Shown here: positions 6,607 through 14,124 of the stretch, piece by piece
Position numbering within the stretch: position 1 is the first letter of the stretch
How the letters are laid out: every line of letters starts with the position of its first letter
From: Treponema sp.
GTDB taxonomy: Bacteria > Spirochaetota > Spirochaetia > Treponematales > Breznakiellaceae
Assembly (NCBI GenBank): GCA_009785045.1
Contig: WQXC01000024.1
Location: 1-16,427 of the forward strand
Length of the DNA: 16,427 nt
Reading direction: 5' to 3'
Made by a program: the position numbers and the translations under genes
Notes under the pieces: generated by a model
Seen by the model: only the letters and a program-made list of their open reading frames with translations
Told to the model about the DNA's origin: nothing
The model's database searches: none

Positions 6607-7299
6607 TTAGTCTCCGGTTCTTCGAGGCGTTATGCGAATACCAGCGCCAAAGCGCCAGCCGTCAATTGCCGAAGTGTTATCATCTGCATTTAATTTGTAA
6701 ACAGGAAACCATGTGCGTAAGTCAAATCCAAGTAAGAATTTTTCGTTTATTGGAAAATCCATTCCTATTCCGGCAACAGGTATAAACCATCGATTTTTGC
6801 TCCAGAAATATTCACGGATAGCGTCTGTGTGAATCTTCGCTTCGGCTTCATCTCCGGGATAATCCGAGATTGCCGTAGTAATAATCCGTAAATCTGCGGC
6901 AGGACCTGCGTAGATTCGAAGAGCAGTACCGCTGTCGCCCAGGGGAAAATTTCCTGTTAATTGAATGCCGGTAATAAAACCTATTATTAGCGTTCTGCCG
7001 TTTTCCGGATTACTGGCCATTGGATATCCCAGCTGTGTGTTAAACTCGTAATTTTTCATATAAATGTCTTCGGTTAATTCAACTCTTAAAGGACCCAGAA
7101 TCCGGAAAGAAAGAACCCCGCCTCCGGAAGGAATTATTGGGAAAGGATCGGAATCAACCCCGTTATCTGCCGGAAAGCCCAGTATATTCCCCGTTATGGA
7201 CCATTGAAACGCATTCCCAAAAACTGAATTTAACGGTAAAAGTGCGAAAATTAATGTTAATAGCGCAGCTCGTTTAAAACGAGGCAGGAAAATATCCAT
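6607..7299 (-). CDS. Exported protein, probable outer-membrane beta-barrel
   Basis: A 230-residue protein with a Sec signal peptide: basic FKR at 8-10, a hydrophobic stretch and a likely cleavage around residues 28-30 (SVFG/NA). There is no lipobox cysteine. The mature part alternates short hydrophobic strands with turns, and ends in strands containing GAGIRI, which suggests a small outer-membrane beta-barrel; I cannot name the family. The ATG is at the predicted +1 of a TATAAT promoter with no ribosome binding site. radA follows after eight bases, so an envelope gene heads the radA operon. The methyltransferase gene is divergent 55 bases away. Confidence 0.65.
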   Translation of the reverse strand: MDIFLPRFKRAALLTLIFALLPLNSVFGNAFQWSITGNILGFPADNGVDSDPFPIIPSGGGVLSFRILGPLRVELTEDIYMKNYEFNTQLGYPMASNPENGRTLIIGFITGIQLTGNFPLGDSGTALRIYAGPAADLRIITTAISDYPGDEAEAKIHTDAIREYFWSKNRWFIPVAGIGMDFPINEKFLLGFDLRTWFPVYKLNADDNTSAIDGWRFGAGIRITPRRTGD

Positions 7300-7305
7300 A
7301 TAAAT

Positions 7306-7334
7306 ATTATACCGTATTAATGACGCAGGGGCAA
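7306..7334 (-). promoter_or_regulatory. Promoter for the exported protein-radA operon, TTGCCC-17-TATAAT
   Basis: On the minus strand, TTGCCC (7334-7329) and a consensus TATAAT (7311-7306) are spaced by 17 bases. The predicted +1 is 7299, the A of the ATG, with no Shine-Dalgarno sequence. The elements are interlocked with the divergent plus-strand promoter at 7320-7348: each -35 lies inside the other's spacer. Confidence 0.7.
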
Positions 7335-7348
7335 TTATTTATTATAAT
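7320..7348 (+). promoter_or_regulatory. Promoter for the methyltransferase-TetR unit, ATGACG-17-TATAAT
   Basis: ATGACG (7320-7325) and consensus TATAAT (7343-7348) are 17 bases apart. The expected +1 is 7355, the A of the second in-frame ATG of the gene. The first ATG at 7349 directly abuts the -10 and would lie upstream of the transcript, which argues for the 7355 start and a leaderless message. Confidence 0.7.
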
Positions 7349-7354
7349 ATGAAT

Positions 7355-8596
7355 ATGAATAACACTGAAACTGCGGTAGCTCTTTGCGCGGTAGGCGCCG
7401 AAAAAGCCGTATCAAATGAGCTGCGAAAGATGGACATTAAAGTAGAAGATTCTCTGTATGGCAGGGTCAGGTTTAAGGCCGGCGTAAAAGAATTGTATAA
7501 AGCTCTAATTGGACTTCGTGCGGCAGACAGGGTGCTTCTGGAAATTGCGCATTTTAAGGCAGTAGATTTTGACGCGCTTTTTGAAGGAGCTGCAGCCGCG
7601 CCATGGGAACAGCTTGTGCCGAAAGGTATGGGTTTAAAAGTTGCAAAAGTCCGCACCAACCGTTCGCAGTTAAAAGCGGAAACCAGTATTCAGGCAATTG
7701 TACACAAAGCAGCGGCGCAGCGTTTGTGCGGTAAATATAATGTTACGCGGCTCCCCGAGCCTGTAATTATTCCAAGGAAAAAAGATTTTAATAATGAAGT
7801 CCCGCCTGTAAAAATTGCAGAAGTGCGCGTGTACATAGAAAAGGATATTGTTTCCCTGCTTGTCGATCTTAGCGGGGAGCCGCTGTTTAAGCGCGGTTAC
7901 AGGAGCGAAGGCGGCGCAGCGCCGCTGCGGGAGACAACGGCTGCTTCTATTTTGCTTTTATCCGGGTGGAAGCGGAAGTTTCCCCTTTATGATCCATTCT
8001 GCGGTTCGGGAACAATTCTTATCGAAGCTGCCATGTATGCATGGGACATGGCGCCTGGTCTTGGCAGGCGTTTTGCCATTCAGGATATGCCAATCGCCGA
8101 TTCAAAAATGGAACAGCAGGTTCGCGATGAATTCCGGTCAAAAATCGATTTTAACCGTACTGATAATATCCGTCTTGTAAGAATTGCCGGCAGTGATGAG
8201 GATCTGCGTTCTGTCTCCATTGCCGCTTCAAACGTAGCTCGTCTGTGCGACATAGCTTTGGGGAAGGAACCACAGCGGGGTATTCGTTCTGCAGATACCA
8301 AAACCCCGGGTATAGATTTAAAGGTTCTGCCAATGAGCGAAGCCCGCTCCCCGTTTCCGGATGATCCTGGTTTTATCGTTACCAACCCGCCCTACGGCAA
8401 GCGGCTTGGAGACCAGTCTCTGGCAGAGCAGATTTACAGCGAAATGAACGGGTTGGGGGAGCGCTTCCCGGGTTGGAAACTTGCCCTGATTACAGACCAT
8501 AGCGGATTTGAAAGCTTTTTTGGTAAAAAGGCGGATTCCTGCCGTGAAATAAGTAACGGCGCAATTCCTTCCTATTTTTTCCAATATGGGTTATGA
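7355..8596 (+). CDS. THUMP-domain class I SAM-dependent RNA methyltransferase, RlmL-like
   Basis: A 413-residue protein of the family annotated as 23S rRNA (guanine-N2)-methyltransferase RlmL or N6-adenine-specific methylase. An N-terminal THUMP region (about 50-165) is followed by a Rossmann methyltransferase domain. Motif X is EGGAAPLRETTAAS, motif I DPFCGSGTILIEAA and catalytic motif IV TNPPYGKRLGD. It lacks the RlmK half found fused in enterics, as is usual outside them. It probably makes m2G in 23S rRNA; the exact base is inferred. An in-frame ATG at 7349 would add two residues, but the promoter position favours 7355. The TetR gene follows after 21 bases. Confidence 0.9.
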   Translation: MNNTETAVALCAVGAEKAVSNELRKMDIKVEDSLYGRVRFKAGVKELYKALIGLRAADRVLLEIAHFKAVDFDALFEGAAAAPWEQLVPKGMGLKVAKVRTNRSQLKAETSIQAIVHKAAAQRLCGKYNVTRLPEPVIIPRKKDFNNEVPPVKIAEVRVYIEKDIVSLLVDLSGEPLFKRGYRSEGGAAPLRETTAASILLLSGWKRKFPLYDPFCGSGTILIEAAMYAWDMAPGLGRRFAIQDMPIADSKMEQQVRDEFRSKIDFNRTDNIRLVRIAGSDEDLRSVSIAASNVARLCDIALGKEPQRGIRSADTKTPGIDLKVLPMSEARSPFPDDPGFIVTNPPYGKRLGDQSLAEQIYSEMNGLGERFPGWKLALITDHSGFESFFGKKADSCREISNGAIPSYFFQYGL

Positions 8597-8617
8597 TATT
8601 AAAAAGCGGGGAAAATA

Positions 8618-9214
8618 ATGGCAGTTGCAGTTGAACATGATAAAAGACGAGAAAAAATCCTGGAGAAGGCCCTTGCCGTTTTTATGGATGATGGGTATGA
8701 AGATGCCACCTTCCAAAAAATAGCAGATCGATGCGGGATAACAAGGACAATACTATATCTCTATTTTAAGAATAAAAGAGAGATTTTTACATATAGTATT
8801 AAACAGCTCTTGTTAAGCGTCGAAGAAAATATTTTCTCTATTCGCGCTGATAAATCTTTAAGCAGCGTTGATAAAATTTCCAAAGTAATGTTTACGATTT
8901 TCAAGTTACTGGAGCAAAACCGGCAGCTTCTGTCTGTTGTTTTGGATTATCTTTTACATCTTTCAAAAGAAAGCGGTATTGATCCGGAAGTACGGGTTCG
9001 CCGCAGGACAGTAAAGCTCAGGCATGTATTATCAACAATAATGATAGAAGGCGTAAAATCCGGAGAATTAAAAAAACTCAACATTAAAACTGCGAATGAT
9101 TATTTGTATAGTTTTGTTGAATCTGCCGTTTTTCAGCTAGTTGTTTTAAAACGTAATAATGTCAGCGAATTAAAAGAAACTGTAACTTTCGCAGTAAAAA
9201 AGTTAGGCAGTTAA
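8618..9214 (+). CDS. TetR/AcrR-family transcriptional regulator
   Basis: A 198-residue one-component regulator. The N-terminal helix-turn-helix (about residues 14-60) shows TFQKIADRCGITRTILYLYF, the typical TetR pattern; the C-terminal helical ligand domain is divergent and gives no clue to its ligand. GGGGA lies five bases before the ATG, and the gene is probably cotranscribed with the methyltransferase. No efflux pump or clear target gene is adjacent. The last 12 bases overlap the end of the convergent histidine kinase gene and no terminator stem lies between, so antisense read-through in either direction is likely. Confidence 0.88.
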   Translation: MAVAVEHDKRREKILEKALAVFMDDGYEDATFQKIADRCGITRTILYLYFKNKREIFTYSIKQLLLSVEENIFSIRADKSLSSVDKISKVMFTIFKLLEQNRQLLSVVLDYLLHLSKESGIDPEVRVRRRTVKLRHVLSTIMIEGVKSGELKKLNIKTANDYLYSFVESAVFQLVVLKRNNVSELKETVTFAVKKLGS

Positions 9215-11329
9215 GTAAATACGAAGTTTTTCCATAACAACCTCGATATCCAGCGGTTTTCCGATATGGTCATCCATGCCGGCATTGATGCAATTTTCTA
9301 TATCTTCCCTAAAAACATTTGCCGTCATTGCAATTATCGGAATGCGTTTACGCATTTTTGTTTCCATCATGATTTTTTCTTCAAACGCGCGTATTTGAAC
9401 AGTTGCTTCAAAACCGTCCATTCCCGGCATTTGAATATCCATTAAAATCATTTCGTATCTGTCTGGTTCTTCTATATACATTTCCACAGCCTGTAGTCCG
9501 TTTTCTGCACAATCTATTTCCAGATGTGTGGGCTCCAGAAGCGTTAGTACAATTTCCCGGTTTATATCGACATCTTCTACAAGTAAAATTCTGTGACCTG
9601 TAAAATCGTCATCGCCTTCTTTGTCTGTATTTTTTTCCAGTTGATTTTCTGCATTCTCTGTACCGCGCTGCACCTGAATTGTAAATGCAAAAGTAGAACC
9701 CTTGCCGGGTTCCGAATCCACCCAGATTTCTCCGCCCATCATTTCCACAATGCTCTTTGATATTGAAAGGCCAAGACCTGTACCGCCGTATTTGCGCGCG
9801 GTACTTGATTCCGCCTGATGAAATGACTGGAACAGGCGCTTAAGATGTTCTTTGTTGATTCCGATTCCGCTGTCAATGACAGAAATTTGCAGCGTACAAA
9901 CGCCGTTTTTTTCTTCCAGAAAGTGCGTATCAACTTTAACAGAACCGTTTTCCGGAGTAAATTTCACCGCGTTACCCAAAAGATTTGTTATTACCTGCGA
10001 TAATCTTTGTTCATCACCGATTAACATTTTGGGAATTTCTTTATCAACATTAAGAATTAACGTTTGACATTTTTCTTCTATGCGGAAATTTACTACATTA
10101 AGAACACGCGCCAGCATTTTTTCAAAATTGAACTCCACAGGTGCGAGTTCAAACTTCTTTGCTTCAATTTTGGACATATCCAGAATGTCATTTATAACTC
10201 CAAGAAGGTGAGTCGAAGCATCTCCTATTTTATCCAGCGCATAATTTTTTCGCTCTATATCTTCGGTTCTTTTTGCAATTACTGTCATGTTTATAATTGC
10301 ATTCATTGGAGTGCGCATTTCATGGCTCATGTTTGATAAAAACTCGCTCTTGGCTTTACTGGCTGCAGTTACCTTTTCGAACGCTTCATTAAGTTTTGAA
10401 TCATATATATCCAGCATTATTGCGTTTGCAATAGTACTTGCAGTCATTGCAATAAAACTTTTTTCATTGTCTGTCCACTGACGCGATTTAAGGCATTGTT
10501 GAACAGTTAACATTCCCCATAATCGTCCTTCGACATATAGCGGAGCGAAGACAAATGCACTTACATGATTTGATAAAAACAACTGGAATGCTTCTATCTT
10601 GCTTATTTCTGTATCTGTACATGAAAGAACCGGCATTGTAGAACTGTCATAAAGCCTTTCCGGAAAACTTGATTTTAACATTTCGTTCAGTTTGATTTTT
10701 TCAACCGGCGGCTGCATTAAATCGGCAGACCAGTGATACGCCAGATGGGCATTGTTGCTTTGATAATCAAGTTTGAATATGGCGACAACAGATACCTTAT
10801 GATAACGGCCTATTTTTGCAATGGCTTCGTTTACAAGGGTTTGCGTTTCTACAGAAGAAACAAAACTTCGGGATATTTCTGAAATTAATTCCTGTTGTTC
10901 AAGGCGCGTTTTTAGCTGCTTGCTTTGATTTTCCAGCTCTTCTGTTATTTTTCTGATATGGCGAAGATCGTACAGGTAGGCAAGCCCTACAAGCTTTCCT
11001 TTGTACTTTGTACGAGTAAGTGTAATTTCAAATGGGATTAATTCACCGGATGTTGATATATGTGTCCATTCAAATGTCAGATTTTCACCGTTTAATACGC
11101 GTTTTATAACTTCAAATGCTTTTTCTTTTGAGTTATCTCCGTTTGGCTGAGTTTTTGGGTTGAGCTTAAAAAAATGTTCGATGTAGTATTGCTTTGTAGC
11201 TCCAAGTAAATCTAAAATTGTTTCGTTACACTCAATAACGTGAAGATTTTCATCAAATATAGTTACACCGATTGGCGCAGCATCAAGAGCAGCGCGGCTA
11301 AATTCATAATTATCAGTTTCCTTTCCCAT
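9203..11329 (-). CDS. Soluble hybrid histidine kinase, PAS-GAF-HisKA-HATPase-REC
   Basis: A 708-residue hybrid sensor kinase with no transmembrane segment, so a cytosolic sensor. In order: a PAS domain (about 10-125, AAPIGVTIFDENLHVIECN), a short coiled coil (126-150), a GAF domain (about 150-310), HisKA with the phosphorylated His336 in SHEMRTPMNA, HATPase_c with N-box Asn449/Asn453, DSGIG at 487-491 and GGTGLGL at 515-521, and a receiver domain from about 580 with Asp631 as phosphate acceptor, Thr669 and Lys691. There is no HPt domain, so phosphate would pass to a separate HPt protein not seen here, or the receiver acts intramolecularly. A GAGG lies about 11 bases before the ATG, downstream of a TATAAT at 11354-11359. 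The signal is unknown. Small membrane protein genes are divergent from it. Confidence 0.93.
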   Translation of the reverse strand: MGKETDNYEFSRAALDAAPIGVTIFDENLHVIECNETILDLLGATKQYYIEHFFKLNPKTQPNGDNSKEKAFEVIKRVLNGENLTFEWTHISTSGELIPFEITLTRTKYKGKLVGLAYLYDLRHIRKITEELENQSKQLKTRLEQQELISEISRSFVSSVETQTLVNEAIAKIGRYHKVSVVAIFKLDYQSNNAHLAYHWSADLMQPPVEKIKLNEMLKSSFPERLYDSSTMPVLSCTDTEISKIEAFQLFLSNHVSAFVFAPLYVEGRLWGMLTVQQCLKSRQWTDNEKSFIAMTASTIANAIMLDIYDSKLNEAFEKVTAASKAKSEFLSNMSHEMRTPMNAIINMTVIAKRTEDIERKNYALDKIGDASTHLLGVINDILDMSKIEAKKFELAPVEFNFEKMLARVLNVVNFRIEEKCQTLILNVDKEIPKMLIGDEQRLSQVITNLLGNAVKFTPENGSVKVDTHFLEEKNGVCTLQISVIDSGIGINKEHLKRLFQSFHQAESSTARKYGGTGLGLSISKSIVEMMGGEIWVDSEPGKGSTFAFTIQVQRGTENAENQLEKNTDKEGDDDFTGHRILLVEDVDINREIVLTLLEPTHLEIDCAENGLQAVEMYIEEPDRYEMILMDIQMPGMDGFEATVQIRAFEEKIMMETKMRKRIPIIAMTANVFREDIENCINAGMDDHIGKPLDIEVVMEKLRIYLTA

Positions 11330-11353
11330 TTCTGGAACAACCTCATCTTAAGA

Positions 11354-11359
11354 ATTATA
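11354..11359 (-). promoter_or_regulatory. Candidate -10 (TATAAT) for the hybrid kinase gene
   Basis: A consensus TATAAT on the minus strand puts the start at about 11347, giving a leader of about 18 bases that includes GAGG. No good -35 lies 16-18 bases upstream, so the gene may be weakly expressed or need an activator. Confidence 0.45.
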
Positions 11360-11416
11360 TATCGAAAATAGAAAGAATAATATAGATTTTTTTACGCTTT
11401 ATAGTTGTTTTATGTC

Positions 11417-11445
11417 TTGAAATTTATGCATAAAAAGAGGATAAT
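11417..11445 (+). promoter_or_regulatory. Promoter for the small membrane protein pair, TTGAAA-17-GATAAT
   Basis: TTGAAA (11417-11422) and GATAAT (11440-11445) have a 17-base spacer and the expected +1 is the A of ATG 11452. An AGAGG at 11436-11440 lies 11 bases before the ATG, so a conventional led transcript from an upstream start cannot be excluded. Confidence 0.65.
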
Positions 11446-11451
11446 TTTTCT

Positions 11452-11757
11452 ATGGAAACAGGCCAGTCAATCTATATCTTTAGTCAGCTAATTCTTGGAG
11501 CAGGAGCTGCATTTTTGGCAATTTTATTGTGGCCAAAAACCAGAGAAGCAGCATGGATGCTTGTTATTTTTGGTACAATTGTCGCATATATCGAAACTGT
11601 GTATTCTATTTTGAAGATATTTGGTATTGCCGGGGATGAGTATTTAATTCTTGACACGATTCCTCTTGTGTCGTTTATACTTCCTACAGTACGAATGACC
11701 TTGTTTATAATCGCGTTTACGGTAATGATTTATAAGCAATCAAGGAGAGAGCTATGA
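11452..11757 (+). CDS. Small integral membrane protein, about three transmembrane helices
   Basis: A 101-residue protein with hydrophobic helices at about residues 8-27, 34-55 and 71-94 and a basic C-terminal tail (KQSRREL). I do not recognise a family. Its stop codon overlaps the next start as ATGA, and the next gene has AAGGAG inside this coding region, so the two are translationally coupled and likely form a complex or act together. The pair is divergent from the hybrid kinase gene and ends just before proA, but nothing in the sequence ties it to either pathway. Confidence 0.7.
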   Translation: METGQSIYIFSQLILGAGAAFLAILLWPKTREAAWMLVIFGTIVAYIETVYSILKIFGIAGDEYLILDTIPLVSFILPTVRMTLFIIAFTVMIYKQSRREL

Positions 11758-11993
11758 AAGCGTTAATTATTGGATTTATCGTGATCGCTGCTGCGGTTTT
11801 TGCGATTCTGCCTGCGGCTTCTGTTGGTTTTGGACTTAGCTGGGGAGACGATGTGCTGACTTTTCTTAAAGGCTGCGCTCCCGTTCTGGCTATACTGACA
11901 GGTGTTATTGCCATTTTTATCGGAATTGCTGATATAAAAGATCGCGCAGAGGCAAAAAAAGAAGACGCCGACGCCCAAGAAAGCACCGTGTAA
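11754..11993 (+). CDS. Small integral membrane protein, about two transmembrane helices
   Basis: A 79-residue protein with hydrophobic stretches at about 3-24 and 40-60 and a highly charged C-terminal tail (DIKDRAEAKKEDADAQE) that probably faces the cytoplasm. No family is recognised. It overlaps the preceding membrane protein gene by four bases (ATGA) and has AAGGAG upstream. The gene ends 43 bases before proA. The weak CACCG/CGGTG dyad over its stop codon lacks a T run and is not a convincing terminator, so read-through into proA is possible. Confidence 0.68.
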   Translation: MKALIIGFIVIAAAVFAILPAASVGFGLSWGDDVLTFLKGCAPVLAILTGVIAIFIGIADIKDRAEAKKEDADAQESTV

Positions 11994-12021
11994 CGGTGTG
12001 GATGAATAATTTTCTTAATTA

Positions 12022-12030
12022 TGTTATTAT
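12022..12030 (+). promoter_or_regulatory. Extended -10 (TGT-TATTAT) for proA-proB
   Basis: TATTAT at 12025-12030 is preceded by TG at 12022-12023 with one base between, an extended -10, which would offset the poor -35 (ATGAAT, 12002-12007). The expected +1 is 12037, the A of the proA ATG; no ribosome binding site precedes it. Confidence 0.55.
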
Positions 12031-12036
12031 TCCAGC

Positions 12037-13317
12037 ATGTCGAACGTTTTAGAACCCATTTTAATTTCTCTTAAGCAGGCTCAGGCAAAACTGGCGGGTG
12101 AAAACTGCGCTGCCAAAGATAAAGCGCTTGCCGCCGCAGCCGCTGCAATTAGCCGTGAGCGTAAAGCAATTCTTGAGGCTAATGCGCGCGATGTGGAACA
12201 GGCGCGTAAAGGCGGCATGAAAGAAAGCCTTGTTGATCGCCTGCTCCTTAACGATAAACGTATCGATGGTATTATCGAAGGTATAGAAATCGTAATCAGA
12301 CAGGAAGACCCTATTGGCCGTGTACAGTCCGGCTGGACAATTCCTAATGGTTTACAAATCGAAAAAGTAACAGTACCGATAGGTGTTGCTGCAATTATTT
12401 ACGAATCGCGTCCCAATGTTACGGCAGACTGCGCCTCCCTCGCGTACAAGGCAGGCTGCTCGATACTTTTGCGCGGTTCATCGTCGGCGTTGGAATCCAA
12501 CAAGGCGCTTGTTAAAGCCATCAAGGCGGGGTTAAATGAGAGCGGCGGGATAGCGGATGCTGTTGCTCTGGCGCAATCCGGTAGCAGAGACGAAGTTGAC
12601 GAGATACTCAAAGCGCGCGAATATATCGACGCAGTTCTTCCAAGGGGAGGGCACGAGTTGATCCGGCGCGTGGTTGAAAATGCGCGAGTTCCAGTGATCG
12701 AGACAGGCGAAGGAAACTGCCACATTTATGTTGAGCCATCAGCGTTGGAAACTGAAGCAGGCATTAACAACGTTATAGAAATTATCTTAAACGCAAAGCT
12801 GCAAAAACCCGGCGTATGCAATGCTGTGGAAACTTTGCTTGTACACAAAAACGCACTCGCCACTCTTATGCCAAGGCTGGCGGCTACGCTTGCAGGTAAG
12901 TGCGAGCTGCGCTGTGACGGCGCAAGTAAAGCGGCAATCGGCGCGATACCTGCTGCGTTAGTTTTAAAAGACACTAGCGAAGATGACTGGGGAACAGAGT
13001 TCCTTGATTACATTCTTGCGGTAAAAACAGTTGTTTCCTGCGAAGAGGCAGTCGCTCATATCAATATGTATGGTACAAAACATTCAGAAGCTATTATAAC
13101 AAACGATCTTAAATCGGCAGAAAAGTTTCGCTCACAGACAGATGCATCCTGTGTGTACGTCAACGCATCGACACGCTTTACAGACGGCGGACAGTTCGGT
13201 TTTGGCGCAGAACTTGGAATCAGCACTCAAAAATTCCACGCAAGAGGACCAATGGGACTTGAAGCGCTTACAACAATAAAGTACCTTGTAACTGGCAGCG
13301 GTCAAATTAGATCATAA
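12037..13317 (+). CDS. proA: Glutamate-5-semialdehyde dehydrogenase (gamma-glutamyl phosphate reductase)
   Basis: The second enzyme of proline synthesis, which reduces gamma-glutamyl phosphate with NADPH to glutamate-5-semialdehyde in the cytosol. It has 426 residues against about 417 in E. coli. The catalytic Cys261 lies in KPGVCNAVETLLVH. Other family blocks are VPIGVAAIIYESRPNVT, LRGSSSALESN, IETGEGNCHIYV and FGFGAELGISTQKFHARGPMG. The ATG is at the predicted transcription start, apparently leaderless. proB follows after 18 bases, the reverse of the usual proB-proA order. No proC lies in the window. Confidence 0.96.
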   Translation: MSNVLEPILISLKQAQAKLAGENCAAKDKALAAAAAAISRERKAILEANARDVEQARKGGMKESLVDRLLLNDKRIDGIIEGIEIVIRQEDPIGRVQSGWTIPNGLQIEKVTVPIGVAAIIYESRPNVTADCASLAYKAGCSILLRGSSSALESNKALVKAIKAGLNESGGIADAVALAQSGSRDEVDEILKAREYIDAVLPRGGHELIRRVVENARVPVIETGEGNCHIYVEPSALETEAGINNVIEIILNAKLQKPGVCNAVETLLVHKNALATLMPRLAATLAGKCELRCDGASKAAIGAIPAALVLKDTSEDDWGTEFLDYILAVKTVVSCEEAVAHINMYGTKHSEAIITNDLKSAEKFRSQTDASCVYVNASTRFTDGGQFGFGAELGISTQKFHARGPMGLEALTTIKYLVTGSGQIRS

Positions 13318-13335
13318 ATAAGGAAGGTTCCTCTC

Positions 13336-14124
13336 TTGATAACAAAACTTATTGCAGATTCACGAAAAATAATTTTTAAATTTGGCTCTAACACCCTTGC
13401 CGGCAAGGATGGAAAAATCAATTCTACGCTTCTTTTGGAATTTGCAGAACAGGCTGCGGAACTCAAAAAAAAGGGAAAGCAAATTGTCATAGTTTCTTCC
13501 GGCGCGCAAGTAGCGGGACTTTCAACTATGGACAAGTGGGCGCGCAAAAAAGATATTCACTACAGGCAGGCATTATGCGCGGTAGGGCAGGTCGAACTTA
13601 TGAGCGCATGGGGCAAAGCATTTGAAAAACACAATCTTCACATTGCACAGATACTTCTAACACGCGAAGATTTTAACGACACTAACAGAACATTAAATAT
13701 GCGCAACACGCTGTTCACTCTGGTAGACGAAGGAATCATTCCAATCATCAACGAAAACGACACGGTCTCTGTGGAAGAAATAAAAATCGGCGACAATGAT
13801 ACTCTGGCGGCACGCTCGGCAATTCTTTGGAGCGCAGACCTCTTGGTTCTTTTCAGCGACATAGACGGATTGTACGATAAAAATCCCAAAGAAGACCCGC
13901 AGGCAACACTTGTAGAAGAGGTAAAAGATATTTCTGTTATTCGCAAACAAATTACTATGGGAGCAACTAACAGTTTTGGAACTGGCGGTATCGCAACAAA
14001 AATTGATGCCGCAGAACTGGCACTGTCTTACGGAATACCTACAATCCTGGCACACGGCGGCAAATCCCGAAGCCTCGAAGCTTTAGCTGCAGGGAATCAA
14101 AAAGGAACAGTGTTTCTGGGTTAG
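13336..14124 (+). CDS. proB: Glutamate 5-kinase, short form without PUA domain
   Basis: The first enzyme of proline synthesis, phosphorylating glutamate to gamma-glutamyl phosphate, which is passed to ProA. At 262 residues it consists only of the amino acid kinase domain and lacks the C-terminal PUA domain of the roughly 367-residue E. coli enzyme. Seen motifs: KFGSNTLAG, VIVSSGAQVAGL, INENDTVS, GDNDTLAA, SDIDGLYDKNP and GTGGIATKIDAA. The start is TTG, supported by AGGAAGG eight bases upstream (13321-13327); no ATG exists near. Proline feedback normally acts on the kinase domain, so inhibition may still occur. The stop codon is directly adjacent to that of the convergent lipoprotein gene, with no terminator between. 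Confidence 0.95.
   Translation: MITKLIADSRKIIFKFGSNTLAGKDGKINSTLLLEFAEQAAELKKKGKQIVIVSSGAQVAGLSTMDKWARKKDIHYRQALCAVGQVELMSAWGKAFEKHNLHIAQILLTREDFNDTNRTLNMRNTLFTLVDEGIIPIINENDTVSVEEIKIGDNDTLAARSAILWSADLLVLFSDIDGLYDKNPKEDPQATLVEEVKDISVIRKQITMGATNSFGTGGIATKIDAAELALSYGIPTILAHGGKSRSLEALAAGNQKGTVFLG

Noticed and set aside
11984..11998. CACCG/CGGTG dyad as a terminator after the small membrane proteins
   Set aside because: The stem has five pairs and no T run follows, and it overlaps the stop codon; too weak to call.
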